A DNA stretch of 64,000 bases from Hymenobacter yonginensis (GCF_027625995.1 NZ_CP115396.1:2666001-2730000); one strand, 5' to 3'; counted from the first letter of the stretch, positions 52,119 through 61,065 are shown. Notes: generated by a model not told the origin, from the letters alone. A program made the numbers and translations.

Positions 52119-52922
52119 CTACTCGGCCAGCAGGCGCTTGATGAGGCGCAGCTTGTGGGTGTACTTCTGCCGGTCGCGGTGGAAGATGCCGTTGTGGTCG
52201 AGCGGGTCGATGCGGACTTCGCCGCTGGCGTGCAGAATCTGCTGATCCTCGAGCAGCAGGCCTACGTGTACGATGTTGCCGTCGGCGTTGTCGAAGAAGG
52301 CCAGGTCGCCGGGCTGGGTCTGGGCCACGAAGTGCACGGGCTGGCCGAGGTGGATCTGCTGGCGGGCGTCGCGCGGGAGCTGCACCCCAATCAGGCCGTA
52401 GAGCTGCTGCATCAGCCCCGAGCAGTCGATGCCGAACAGGCTCTTGCCGCCCCACAGGTAGGGCGCTTTCAGGTACGTGAGGGCCATTTTCTGCAGCAGC
52501 CGCAGCCGCTGATCGATGGGGCCGTGCGGGCCGTGGCCGTTCTGCGGGTTGGTGGCCGCCCCGTTGTAGAACATCTGCCGCTCCCCTACGCGCAGGGTCA
52601 TGCCATCAAAAAACGGCAGCCGTGAGCCCAGCTGCACCGGAATGCGCGTATTGGGGCAGCTCACCATCTGCACCACGTCGAGCGTGCGTGGGTGGTCCTG
52701 GGTTTGCCAGGCCGCCAGATACTCCGCACTAACTGGCGTGTGCTGCTTGAGGTCCATCCAGCCCACGTACTGGTCGGCGGTGGTCCGGATCTGGATCCAC
52801 ATGCCCTGGGTGAGCTGAATGGAGTAGCACTCGCCGAAGATGAGCTGGGTAACGATTTCGGCTTTATCGGTGGCCTCAGCGCGCACCGGCACAACGCTCA
52901 GCGCGCAGATTCCGTGTTCCAA
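52119..52922 (-). CDS. NlpC/P60 (C40) peptidase with SH3-like domains
   Basis: A gamma-D-glutamyl-diamino acid endopeptidase that cuts peptidoglycan stem peptides. N-terminal SH3-like region (ALSVVPVRAEATDKAEIVTQ, WIQIRTTADQYVGWMDLKQH) is followed by the NlpC/P60 domain: YLKAPYLWGGKSLFGIDCSG with the catalytic Cys, HVGLLLEDQQILHASG with the catalytic His. No signal peptide is seen, so it may act on recycled muropeptides in the cytosol, as in related enzymes. The start is uncertain: TTG at 52922 gives the family's usual EHGICALSVVPVRAE start, and a TTG at 52967 would extend it by 15 residues. Confidence 0.85.
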   Translation of the reverse strand: MEHGICALSVVPVRAEATDKAEIVTQLIFGECYSIQLTQGMWIQIRTTADQYVGWMDLKQHTPVSAEYLAAWQTQDHPRTLDVVQMVSCPNTRIPVQLGSRLPFFDGMTLRVGERQMFYNGAATNPQNGHGPHGPIDQRLRLLQKMALTYLKAPYLWGGKSLFGIDCSGLMQQLYGLIGVQLPRDARQQIHLGQPVHFVAQTQPGDLAFFDNADGNIVHVGLLLEDQQILHASGEVRIDPLDHNGIFHRDRQKYTHKLRLIKRLLAE

Positions 52923-52970
52923 AGTGGTGGAGTGGTGGGTTAATGGATTCGTGGCTTGATAATACAAAGA

Positions 52971-53061
52971 ACGTCATGCTGAGCGAAGCCGAAGCATCTC
53001 TACTGCCAAACTAATTTTTGATTGGCTCACAGTAGAGATGCTTCGGCTTCGCGGACGTCAG
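52971..53061. repeat. GTCAT-type hairpin (GCTGAGCG subtype), decayed right arm
   Basis: The left arm starts ACGTCATGCTGAGCGAAGCC; the right arm CAGTAGAGATGCTTCGGCTT continues but lacks the CTCAGCAT portion before GACGTCA, so the outer stem is incomplete. It lies between two minus-strand genes. Confidence 0.8.
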
Positions 53062-53090
53062 ATCAGGCATAACACTCTATATACCCAGCG

Positions 53091-53564
53091 CTAGTAGTCA
53101 CGGGCGCGGTCCATTTCGCGCTTCTGGTCTTTGGCCTTGAGGTCGTCGCGCTTGTCGTAGAGCTTTTTGCCTTTGGCCAGCGCAATTTCCACCTTGGCAA
53201 AGCCCCGGTCGCTGACGTACATGCGCAGCGGGATGATTGTGAGGCCCTGTTCCTGGTTTTTGTGGGCCAGCTGCTTCAGCTCGCGCTTGTTGAGCAGCAG
53301 CTTGCGGGCGCGCATGGGCTCGTGGTTGTTGTAGGTGCCCTCGGTGTACTTGGCGATGGTGACCTGGTTGAGCCACAGGCTGCCGTCGGTGTGGAAGGTG
53401 CAGAAGCCGTCCTGCAGCTGCACGCTGCCCTCACGGATGCTCTTGATTTCGGTGCCCTGCAGCATGATGCCGGCGTCGTACTTCACCAGGAAAGCGTATT
53501 CGTGGCTGGCGCGGCGGTTCTGGATGTTAATGCGCTTGGGCGCGTCGTCTTTTTTGGAAGCCAT
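53091..53564 (-). CDS. smpB: SsrA-binding protein SmpB
   Basis: SmpB, 157 aa, binds tmRNA and carries it to stalled ribosomes for trans-translation. Landmarks are INIQNRRASHEYAFLVKYDA, GIMLQGTEIKSIREGSVQLQ, YTEGTYNNHEPMRARKLLLN and GLTIIPLRMYVSDRGFAKVE, with a basic C-terminal tail (KGKKLYDKRDDLKAKDQKRE) that enters the mRNA channel. Length is normal. The tmRNA gene ssrA was not recognised in the window. The gene ends 30 bp after the hairpin at 52971 and starts 13 bp from a TAGCATAGG repeat. Confidence 0.96.
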   Translation of the reverse strand: MASKKDDAPKRINIQNRRASHEYAFLVKYDAGIMLQGTEIKSIREGSVQLQDGFCTFHTDGSLWLNQVTIAKYTEGTYNNHEPMRARKLLLNKRELKQLAHKNQEQGLTIIPLRMYVSDRGFAKVEIALAKGKKLYDKRDDLKAKDQKREMDRARDY

Positions 53565-53576
53565 AGAACGGCAAAT

Positions 53577-53733
53577 GTAGCATAGGCTTTAGCCTGTGCC
53601 GGAAAGGAATAAGGGGTTTCTCGCACTGGTACGCAAAGAAGCCGGCGAGCGGCTGACCCGAATGGCCCGGGCCGGCAGGTCGGCGCGGTCACCAGGCCGC
53701 GTAGCTTAGGTCGGCAAAAGCTAAAGCGTATGC
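53577..53733. repeat. Paired TAGCATAGGCTTTAGCC element, partly decayed
   Basis: The left arm GTAGCATAGGCTTTAGCCTG (53577 onward) is well kept, the right arm (about 53708-53733, AAAGCTAAAGCGTATGC) is degenerate. It fills the smpB to tsaD gap. Confidence 0.7.
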
Positions 53734-53747
53734 TGCATGAACGGACG

Positions 53748-54758
53748 CTACATGAGCTTCAGGCGCGGGTCGGAGCTGACGAGCTGATCGGCGAAGTCGC
53801 CGGCCTGGTACTGAAACTCGGCGGTTTTGGCCACCATGCCGGCGTTGTCGGTGCAGAACTGGAAGGCCGGGATGAACACCTGCCATCCCTGGGCGGCGGC
53901 CTCGTCCTGCAGCGCCTGCCGCAAACCCGAGTTGGCGGCCACCCCGCCGGCCAGCGCAATCTGGGTCAGGCCCTGGTCGGCGGCGGCGCGGCGCAGCTGG
54001 CGCAGCAGCGTCTGGATAATGGTGTACTGGATGCTGGCGCAGAGGTCGGGCAGATTCTGCTGCACGAAATCGGGGTTCTGGGCGGTTTCCTTGCGCAGGA
54101 AGTACAGCACCGAGGTTTTCAGACCGCTGAAGCTGAAGTCGTAGCCGGGCATGGCGCCCACCGGGAACGGGAAGCGCGTGGGGTTGCCTTCGCGCGCCAG
54201 CTTATCGAGGTGCGGGCCGCCGGGATACGGCAGGCCCAGCAGCTTGGCGGTTTTGTCGAAGGCTTCGCCGGCGGCATCGTCGATGGTCTGGCCGATGATG
54301 TCCATTTCCAGCGCCGACTTCACCACCACCAGCTGGGTGTGGCCGCCGCTCACGGTGAGGCACAAAAACGGAAACACCGGCCGCGGCTCCTCGATGAAGT
54401 GTGCCAGAATGTGGGCCCGCATGTGGTTGACGGCAATCAGCGGCTTGTTCAGGGCCAGGGCCAGGGTTTTGGCGAACATACCCCCTACTAATAAAGAGCC
54501 CAGCAGCCCCGGCCCCTGCGTGAAGGCCACGGCATCGAGGTCTTGCTTGCGGATGCCGGCCTTTTGCAGGGCGGCATTCACCACCGGAATGAGGTGCTGC
54601 TGATGGGCGCGTGAGGCCAGCTCGGGCACCACGCCGCCGTATTGCTCGTGTACCTGCTGGGTGGCCACCACGTTGGCCCGGATTTCGCCGGCCACCAGCA
54701 CGGCTGCGGAAGTGTCGTCGCAGGAAGATTCGATGGCGAGGATGGTAGGCTGCTGCAT
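53748..54758 (-). CDS. tsaD: tRNA N6-adenosine threonylcarbamoyltransferase TsaD
   Basis: TsaD, 336 aa, transfers threonylcarbamoyl to A37 of ANN-decoding tRNAs. It opens TILAIESSCDDTSAAVLVAG, has the metal-binding His 112 and His 116 in VNHMRAHILAHF, LTVSGGHTQLVVV, DDAAGEAFDKTAKLLGLPYP and ALAGGVAANSGLRQAL. The ATG at 54758 gives the family N-terminus; the frame is open another 79 codons upstream but this crosses the promoter region shared with the large divergent gene. Length is standard. Confidence 0.96.
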   Translation of the reverse strand: MQQPTILAIESSCDDTSAAVLVAGEIRANVVATQQVHEQYGGVVPELASRAHQQHLIPVVNAALQKAGIRKQDLDAVAFTQGPGLLGSLLVGGMFAKTLALALNKPLIAVNHMRAHILAHFIEEPRPVFPFLCLTVSGGHTQLVVVKSALEMDIIGQTIDDAAGEAFDKTAKLLGLPYPGGPHLDKLAREGNPTRFPFPVGAMPGYDFSFSGLKTSVLYFLRKETAQNPDFVQQNLPDLCASIQYTIIQTLLRQLRRAAADQGLTQIALAGGVAANSGLRQALQDEAAAQGWQVFIPAFQFCTDNAGMVAKTAEFQYQAGDFADQLVSSDPRLKLM

Positions 54759-55006
54759 ATAGACAAGGTAGTGCAAGGCGCCGGCTGAGCGAAGCGTTGG
54801 ACGAAGAAACTGAGCGGTACGGCCGCAACCGGAAGCGGATACCGGGCGCTTCGGCAGACGTAACCGGCCACAAAGTTCGTTAAAACTGCTAACCTGCACC
54901 CGCGCTGCTTCGTTGTTGCGGCAACGGTTGCCCGGCCGCCGGCGTCTGTCGGGCAACTGCCAACCCTGTATCTTCGCTCGGATATTCTCTTTCATCTCTG
55001 CCCGCC

Positions 55007-58000
55007 GTGCCCCGTTTCGTCTCCGTTCTGCTGAAAGTGCTGCTGGGCCTCGTGCTGGTGGTGGTGCTGGCCGTGGTGGGGGCGCTGGTGGCCCTGCGCG
55101 TGCCCAGCGTGCAGACGCGCCTCGCCCAGAAGGCCGCCCAGGTGCTCACCGACAAGCTGGGCCAGCGCGTGACCGTGGGCCGGGTGGACATCCGCCCGTT
55201 TTCGCGGGTGCTGCTGGAAGGCATCCGGGTGCTGGACCGCCGCGGCGACGAGCTGTTCAGCGTAGGCCGCGCCGACGCCGACATTACGCTGTTCAGCGTG
55301 CTGAGTCCCGACCGCCTGCACGTGGGCAAGCTCACGCTGGAAGAGCCACGCTTCGCCCTCGTCACCTACAAAGACCGGCCCGACACCACCAACCTCTCCG
55401 AGTTTCTGGCGGCCATCAAACGGCTGGTGGGGCCCTCTGATACCACCAAGGCCGGTAAGCCTTTCGATTTCAAGATTGAGGCCATCAGTTTGCGAAACGG
55501 GCGCTTTGTGCTGGACCGCCAGGACAAGCCCCGCGAGCCGTACTACGGCCGCTCCATGGACTACGGCCACATGCGCGTGGACAGCATCTACGGCGACTTT
55601 TCGCAGATCTGGCTGCGCGGCGACACCATTCACTCCCAGATTGATGGGCTGCGGGCCGTGGATCTGCCTTCCAAAACCCGCCTGCGCGAGCTGACGGCCA
55701 ACATGACCTACGCCGGCAAGTTCTGGGAATTCGGGGGCCTGAACCTGCGCGTGGGAGGCAGCCAGCTGCACGACTACCTGCGGTTTGAGTACCCGCGCTT
55801 CCTGGCCTTTACCAGCTTCAACGACTCGGTGCGGGTGGTGGCGCGCCTGCAGCCCTCGCGCATCTACTCCGACGACATTGCCCTGTTTGCGCCCCAGCCC
55901 TTCATGCGCGAGCTGAAGGAAACGGTGCTGGTTGCGGGCGAGGCCAAAGGCTACGTACGCAACTTCACCACCAAAAACCTCGACATCACCTACGGCCGCA
56001 ACACGCGGGTAGTGGGCAATATCAACGTCGAGGGTTTGCCCAACCTAAAGGAGAGCTTCGTGGAAATGCGCCTGCAGCCTTCGGTGGTGGACGGGCGCGA
56101 CATCCGCAAGTTCATTCCAGCCTCGGGCTGGCCCTACGTGCAGCGGCTGGGCATCGTGAAGCTGAAAGGCCAGTTTCTGGGCTTCTACAACGACTTTGTG
56201 GCCAACGGCTCGTTCCAGACGGCGCTGGGCTCGGTGGTATCTGACGTCAACCTGAAGTTCAAGGATGACCCGCGGTTTTCGTCTTATGAAGGCGACATCC
56301 GGACCACGGGCTTTCAGCTGGGCAAGCTGCTGGGGCAGGAAAACGTGGTGCGCGACGTGACCTTCAGCGGCCGGGTGGAAGGCGTGGGCTTCACGCCCGA
56401 AGGCGCCCGCCTCACGGCCAACGCCACCGTGCAAAGCATCTGGCTGAACGGCTACCGCTACCGCAACATCACCACCAACGGCCGCTTCAGCCGCGAGTCG
56501 TTTACGGGCAAGATTGCCGCCAACGACCCCAACCTGCAGTTCGACGCCGACGGCAGCATCGACCTCAACCGGCAGCGCCAGGCCTTCGACCTGCGGGCCC
56601 GCGTGCGCCGCGCCGACCTGCGCGCTCTGGGCCTCACCAAACAAAGCGTAGTGGTGGCCACTACCGCCGACGTGAAGTTCCGGGGCTTGCGCCTCGACGA
56701 TTTGATCGGGCGGATTCAGCTACGCAAGTCGCGGGTGGGCTACGCCGGCCGCACCGTGGCCGTGGATACGCTGGACGTGGTCAGCTCCCGCACGGCAACC
56801 CAGCGCCGGCTGGCGGTCCGCTCGGAGGCACTCAACCTGACGGCCACAGGCAACTTCGATTTCACGGAGGTTATCCGGAGCACGGAGGTGCTGCTGACCG
56901 AGTACCGCCTCAACTTCGAGAGCAACGACGCCGCCATTGCCGACTACTACCGCCGCAAGCGCCAGCGCCCCATTCCGGAGTACGCCATCGACCTGGATCT
57001 GTACCTGAAAAAGCCCAACCCGCTGTTGCGCCTGTTTATGCCGGGCCTGCAGGTGGCCAACTATTCGCGCATCGACGGCTCGTTTCGCAACGGGCAGACC
57101 TCGATTCTGCAGCTGGGCGGCAGCTTCGACACCCTGATTGTGGACAGCGTGCGCACCTACCGCACGGCCTTCGAATTCAACACCTCCAAGCTGCCCTACC
57201 GGCCCGAGGTGCTGGCCCAGGCCAACGTCACGTCGGAGCGGCAGGTGCTGCCGGGGCTGGGCCGCACCGAGGGTTTCTACGTGGAAGGCGTGTGGGACCA
57301 GGAGCGCATCAACTTCTCTACGGCTCTGGCCCAGACCAACACCACCAACAAGGCCCAGATCAACGGCGCGCTCAGCTTCCTGCCCGACGCGGTGCAGGTG
57401 GTGTTCCGGCAGTCGGGCGTGAATCTGCTGGGCAAGGACTGGACGATTGCGCAGGACAACTCGGTTATCATTTCCAAGCAGGGCAAAGAGTTTGATATTC
57501 AGAACCTGAGCCTCAGCAACGGGACCCAGAGCGTGAGTGCGCAGGGCTTCATCTCACAGAATCCGGCCAAGGAGCTGCAACTCACGGTGCGCGACCTGGA
57601 GCTGGCTACCCTCACGGCCCTCACCTCCCAGAACATGACCGGCCGCGTGAATGCCGCCGGCACCGTGAGCGGCGTGTACGGCCCGCTCTCTATCAGCTCC
57701 ACGCTCACCGTCGACTCCCTGACGCTGGATAAGGTGCTGATTGGCAACGTGGCCGGCAAAAGCAACTGGGACAACCGCGCCAAGCAGGCCCTCGTGGACC
57801 TGGACGTGCTGCGCGACGGTAGCCGCGTAGTGCGCGTGGCGGGCAGCATTGCGCCTTCGCGCGAAAACGAGCAGCTCAACCTCACGGCCACCCTCGATAA
57901 AGCGCCCGTGAAGCTGGCCGAGCCGTTTCTGAAGACGCTGTTCAAGGATATTGGCGGCACGGCCGTGGGCACGCTGCGCCTGGCAGGCCGCTTCAGCCAG

Positions 58001-59584
58001 CCCCACCTCACGGGCACCCTCGATGTGAGCGACGGGCAGCTGACGTTCATCTACCTGGGCACCACCTACACCTTCTCTGACCGAATCCGGTTTGCCGACG
58101 ACCGGATTGCGCTGCGCGACATCCGGATGAAGGACCCGCTGGGCAACACGGGCGTGATTACGGGCGACATTTTCCACGACGGATTCCAGAATATGCGGCT
58201 GGCGCTGGAGGCGTCGTTCCGTAAGCTACTGGTGCTCAACACCACCCGCAAAGACAACGAGCTGTATTTCGGCACGGCCTACGCCACCGGCTCGGCCCGC
58301 GTAAATGGGCCCGCCAACAACCTGGTGGTGAACGTGCAGGCCAAGTCGGAGCCCGGTACGCGCCTCTCGCTGCCGCTCGACAATGCCGCCCGCGCCGAAA
58401 AAGCCAGCTACATCCGATTCGTCAACCGCAACCTCACCGACACGGCCCGCACCCCGATTCCGGTGGGCGCGCAAGAAAAGGTGGACCTGTCGGGTATCCG
58501 GCTGAACATGAACCTGGAAGTGACGCCCGACGCCTACGTGGAGATTCTGCTGGACGAAAGCACCGGCGACGTTATCCGGGGCACGGCCGCCGGGCGGCTG
58601 CGCCTCAACATCGACACCCGCGGCGACTTCAACATGTTCGGGCAGATTGAGATTGTGCGCGGGGCCTACAATTTCACGCTGCAGGGCCTGGTGAACAAGG
58701 AGTTTGTGGTGCGGCCTGGCGGCACTATTGCCTGGAACGGCGACCCGCTGGCCGGCGAGATGAACGTGACGGCCGCCTACACTCAGCGCACTTCCCTGGC
58801 CCCCATTCTGGCCACCAACAACGCCGTGGTGCCCGTAACAGCCGTCATGAACCTGACCGGGCCGCTGCTGCTGCCTGTTATCAAGCTCAATTTGGAGTTC
58901 AACGACATTCCGTCGTCGCTGGAAAGCGACCTAGTGCCGTTCCTGTCGTCGTTGCGCAACGACGAGCAGGAGCTGAGTCGGCAGGTGTTCAGTCTGGTGG
59001 TGTTCCGGCAGCTGGCCCCGGCGGCTTCCTTGTCGTCGATTACCTCATTTCAGGGGCAGAATAACGCGTTTGGCAACAGCCTGGGCCAGATTATCAGTAC
59101 CCAGCTTGGCGCCCTCACCTCGCAGCTCGACCCCAACCTGGAAATCAGCTTCAACTTCAACGGGCTTTCAGCGGAACAGCTGCAGGCCCTGCAGGTGCGC
59201 CTGAGCTACTCGTTCCTGAACGGGCGGCTGCGTGTGACGCGCGAAGGCGGCTTCAACAACGGCGTGGTGACTGACGCCAATACCGGCACTACCACCACTG
59301 TGGCCAACAACTCGTCCATCATCGGCGACCTGACGCTGGAGTACTACCTGCGCGCCGACGGCAAGTTCCGGGCGAAGCTGCGCTACGAAACCACCCCGCG
59401 CGACCTGAGCGCCCTGAGCAACGGCCAGAACCAGGCCCGCGCCGGCATCTCGCTGCTGCACACCGAGCAGTTCGACTCGCTCACGGAGCTGTTTGCCCGC
59501 AAGCACCTCACGCGCAAGCAGCAGAACGCCCGCAAAGCCCGCGAAGTCCTCAACGTCGACGACGACCCGCGGACGAGTATGTGA
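55007..59584 (+). CDS. tamB: Giant TamB-like translocation/assembly protein (DUF490)
   Basis: A 1525-residue protein of the TamB/AsmA-like superfamily, expected to span the periplasm from an inner-membrane anchor (LLKVLLGLVLVVVLAVVGAL, residues about 8 to 30). Most of the chain is beta-rich, suited to the long hydrophobic groove that moves phospholipid between membranes. The C-terminal DUF490 domain is recognised from about residue 1100: ATGSARVNGPANNLVVNVQA, GTAAGRLRLNIDTRGDFNMF, GQIEIVRGAYNFTLQGLVNK and ILATNNAVVPVTAVMNLTG. It starts at a GTG (55007); this is the first start that keeps the anchor and no ATG is in range. It is divergent from tsaD. The partner Omp85 protein TamA is not in the window. 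Confidence 0.88.
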   Translation: MPRFVSVLLKVLLGLVLVVVLAVVGALVALRVPSVQTRLAQKAAQVLTDKLGQRVTVGRVDIRPFSRVLLEGIRVLDRRGDELFSVGRADADITLFSVLSPDRLHVGKLTLEEPRFALVTYKDRPDTTNLSEFLAAIKRLVGPSDTTKAGKPFDFKIEAISLRNGRFVLDRQDKPREPYYGRSMDYGHMRVDSIYGDFSQIWLRGDTIHSQIDGLRAVDLPSKTRLRELTANMTYAGKFWEFGGLNLRVGGSQLHDYLRFEYPRFLAFTSFNDSVRVVARLQPSRIYSDDIALFAPQPFMRELKETVLVAGEAKGYVRNFTTKNLDITYGRNTRVVGNINVEGLPNLKESFVEMRLQPSVVDGRDIRKFIPASGWPYVQRLGIVKLKGQFLGFYNDFVANGSFQTALGSVVSDVNLKFKDDPRFSSYEGDIRTTGFQLGKLLGQENVVRDVTFSGRVEGVGFTPEGARLTANATVQSIWLNGYRYRNITTNGRFSRESFTGKIAANDPNLQFDADGSIDLNRQRQAFDLRARVRRADLRALGLTKQSVVVATTADVKFRGLRLDDLIGRIQLRKSRVGYAGRTVAVDTLDVVSSRTATQRRLAVRSEALNLTATGNFDFTEVIRSTEVLLTEYRLNFESNDAAIADYYRRKRQRPIPEYAIDLDLYLKKPNPLLRLFMPGLQVANYSRIDGSFRNGQTSILQLGGSFDTLIVDSVRTYRTAFEFNTSKLPYRPEVLAQANVTSERQVLPGLGRTEGFYVEGVWDQERINFSTALAQTNTTNKAQINGALSFLPDAVQVVFRQSGVNLLGKDWTIAQDNSVIISKQGKEFDIQNLSLSNGTQSVSAQGFISQNPAKELQLTVRDLELATLTALTSQNMTGRVNAAGTVSGVYGPLSISSTLTVDSLTLDKVLIGNVAGKSNWDNRAKQALVDLDVLRDGSRVVRVAGSIAPSRENEQLNLTATLDKAPVKLAEPFLKTLFKDIGGTAVGTLRLAGRFSQPHLTGTLDVSDGQLTFIYLGTTYTFSDRIRFADDRIALRDIRMKDPLGNTGVITGDIFHDGFQNMRLALEASFRKLLVLNTTRKDNELYFGTAYATGSARVNGPANNLVVNVQAKSEPGTRLSLPLDNAARAEKASYIRFVNRNLTDTARTPIPVGAQEKVDLSGIRLNMNLEVTPDAYVEILLDESTGDVIRGTAAGRLRLNIDTRGDFNMFGQIEIVRGAYNFTLQGLVNKEFVVRPGGTIAWNGDPLAGEMNVTAAYTQRTSLAPILATNNAVVPVTAVMNLTGPLLLPVIKLNLEFNDIPSSLESDLVPFLSSLRNDEQELSRQVFSLVVFRQLAPAASLSSITSFQGQNNAFGNSLGQIISTQLGALTSQLDPNLEISFNFNGLSAEQLQALQVRLSYSFLNGRLRVTREGGFNNGVVTDANTGTTTTVANNSSIIGDLTLEYYLRADGKFRAKLRYETTPRDLSALSNGQNQARAGISLLHTEQFDSLTELFARKHLTRKQQNARKAREVLNVDDDPRTSM

Positions 59585-59597
59585 ATGAATAATGGCA

Positions 59598-59686
59598 GAA
59601 CGTCATTCCGAACGCAGTGAGGAATCTCGCCAGTATAGTAAATCACCACACTGGCGAGATTCCTCACTGTGTTCGGAATGACGTTC
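59598..59686. repeat. GTCAT-type hairpin (TCCGAACG subtype)
   Basis: Outer arms GAACGTCATTCCGAACGCAG and its complement ending GGAATGACGTTC, inner stem TCTCGCCAGT and ACACTGGCGAGA. Outer arm as in 34829, inner stem as in 23026. It lies between tamB and ftsX. Confidence 0.88.
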
Positions 59687-59697
59687 TTTCTCTGATT

Positions 59698-59722
59698 TAC
59701 CTTTGCGCCTTTATTACCTTTG
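59698..59722 (+). promoter_or_regulatory. Two -7-like elements before ftsX (TACCTTTG twice)
   Basis: TACCTTTG occurs at 59698-59705 and again at 59715-59722, seven bases before the ftsX ATG. Both fit TAnnTTTG. No -33 element is clear for either. Confidence 0.4.
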
Positions 59723-59728
59723 CCCTCT

Positions 59729-60622
59729 ATGGCCCAACCCCGCCCGACCCGCAAGAAGAAGCTAGGCAGCTACCCGCATACGATGGTAGTGTTCAGCATC
59801 ACGCTGGCGTTGCTGGTTATCGGGCTGTTCGGGCTGCTGCTGATTCATGCGCACAAGCTCTCCAACCTTGTGAAGGAGAACATCGAAATGCAGGTGTACC
59901 TGGACCGCGACCTGCCGCCCACCGAGCTGCTGCGGCTGCAGCAGGACTTTGCCCGCAAGCCCTACATCGCGCAGCGCGACGGCCAGGCTCAGGTGCGGTT
60001 CCTGAGCAAGGAAGAAGGCGCCAAGCAGTTTATCGAACAGACCGGCGAAGACTTCCAGCAGTTTCTCGGCGACAACCCGCTGCGCGACGCCTACATTCTG
60101 AAAATCAACGCCGAATATTCCGATTCGCTGCAGATGGGCCGCATTGAGCGGGAGCTGAAAGCCGAGCCGGGCGTACACGAGGTGCAGTACGTACAGAGCC
60201 TCATCAGCTCCATCAACCAGAACGTACGCAAGCTGAGCCTGGTGCTGCTGGGCTTTGCCGTGGTGCTGACATTCGTGGTGACGGTGCTCATCAACAATAC
60301 CATCAAGCTGGCCCTCTTCTCGCAGCGCTTCCTCATCCGGAGCATGCAGCTGGTGGGCGCTACCTCGTTTTTCATTCAGAGGCCCTTCCTGAACCGCGCC
60401 ACTTGGCAGGGCCTCGTGAGCGGTATTCTGGCGAGTTTGCTGCTGCTGGCGCTGCTCCAGTACGCCTACCTACAAGTAGCCGACCTGCGTGCCCTCCGCG
60501 ACGACCGCCTCATCGGGGGCCTGCTGCTGGTGATGGTGGCCCTGGGCTGCGGCATTGGCTTTTTGAGCTCCTACCGCGCCGTGCGCAAGTACTTGGGCAT
60601 GTCGTTGGATGAGCTTTACTAA
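59729..60622 (+). CDS. ftsX: Cell division protein FtsX
   Basis: FtsX, 297 aa, the permease-like half of the FtsEX complex that controls peptidoglycan hydrolases at the septum. After a basic cytoplasmic stretch (QPRPTRKKKLG) come TM1 (MVVFSITLALLVIGLFGLLL), the periplasmic loop (about residues 45 to 165, IEMQVYLDRDLPPTELLRLQ) and three further TM segments (VRKLSLVLLGFAVVLTFVVT, the AS-LLLLALLQYAYL region and LLLVMVALGCGIGFL). ATG 59729 is preferred to a TTG at 59720. ftsE is elsewhere. It stands first in the ftsX, DUF3098, uppP, truB, ribF order, with one insertion. Confidence 0.93.
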   Translation: MAQPRPTRKKKLGSYPHTMVVFSITLALLVIGLFGLLLIHAHKLSNLVKENIEMQVYLDRDLPPTELLRLQQDFARKPYIAQRDGQAQVRFLSKEEGAKQFIEQTGEDFQQFLGDNPLRDAYILKINAEYSDSLQMGRIERELKAEPGVHEVQYVQSLISSINQNVRKLSLVLLGFAVVLTFVVTVLINNTIKLALFSQRFLIRSMQLVGATSFFIQRPFLNRATWQGLVSGILASLLLLALLQYAYLQVADLRALRDDRLIGGLLLVMVALGCGIGFLSSYRAVRKYLGMSLDELY

Positions 60623-61065
60623 ATGGCTTAATTGTTTAATTGTTAAATGGTTGAGCCGAACGAAAATAACGAACGTAAATTTCTGCGGCTGGCAGACATT
60701 GAGTGTTACCGGATCAGCTTCGCGCTAAGCAATGCGGTGTGGGACTGCGTATTGGCGTGGCCGCCTCTCGCGCAACACACGGTTGGCGAGCAGTTTGTCC
60801 GGGCCGTAGACAGTATTTCGGCCAATATTGCGGAAGGTTTTGGGCGGTACAGCAAGAAAGACAAAATCAGATTTTACCGTATTGCACGTGGGTCGCTTTA
60901 TGAATCCTTGGACTGGAATGAAAAAGCCAGAGTGCGCCAGATTATCACATCAGAAACCTATACCTATCTGTTCACTGAGCTACAACGGCTACCAAAGTCC
61001 ATCAATTCGCTTATCAAATACACCGACTCTCACCTAACCATTTAACAATTCAACCATTAAGCCAT
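60623..61065. mobile_element. S23 cassette bounded by 30-bp inverted repeats
   Basis: The arms 60623-60652 and 61036-61065 are inverted and identical at 28 of 30 positions (ATGGCTTAAT and AATTGTTAAATGGTT are the constant parts). They begin immediately after the ftsX stop and end on the second base of the DUF3098 start codon. The left arm contains the S23 start ATG and the right arm its stop TAA. The arms are A+T rich in a GC-rich region and have internal 7-8 bp near-repeats. No transposase or target duplication is visible, so mobility is inferred. Confidence 0.55.
60647..61045 (+). CDS. Four-helix-bundle S23 family protein (23S rRNA intervening sequence type)
   Basis: A 132-residue basic protein of the S23/four-helix-bundle family (TIGR02436, pfam 23S_rRNA_IVP). 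The family signature is plain: FVRAVDSISANIAEGFGRYS, then KKDKIRFYRIARGSLYESLD, and a last helix near YTYLFTELQRLPKSINSLIK. Relatives are encoded in intervening sequences of 23S rRNA genes in Leptospira and Coxiella, and a related protein (Avd) partners diversity-generating retroelements; a stand-alone role is unknown. Here there is no rRNA gene or reverse transcriptase nearby. Codon use is A+T richer than the neighbours. Start and stop both lie within the flanking inverted repeats. Confidence 0.9.
   Translation: MVEPNENNERKFLRLADIECYRISFALSNAVWDCVLAWPPLAQHTVGEQFVRAVDSISANIAEGFGRYSKKDKIRFYRIARGSLYESLDWNEKARVRQIITSETYTYLFTELQRLPKSINSLIKYTDSHLTI

Noticed and set aside
53091-53564. tmRNA gene close to smpB
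   Set aside because: Searched by eye for a tRNA-Ala-like end with a tag reading frame on either side of smpB; not found.
60647-61045. S23 gene as the Avd partner of a diversity-generating retroelement
   Set aside because: No reverse transcriptase, template repeat or variable-repeat target gene lies in the surrounding sequence.
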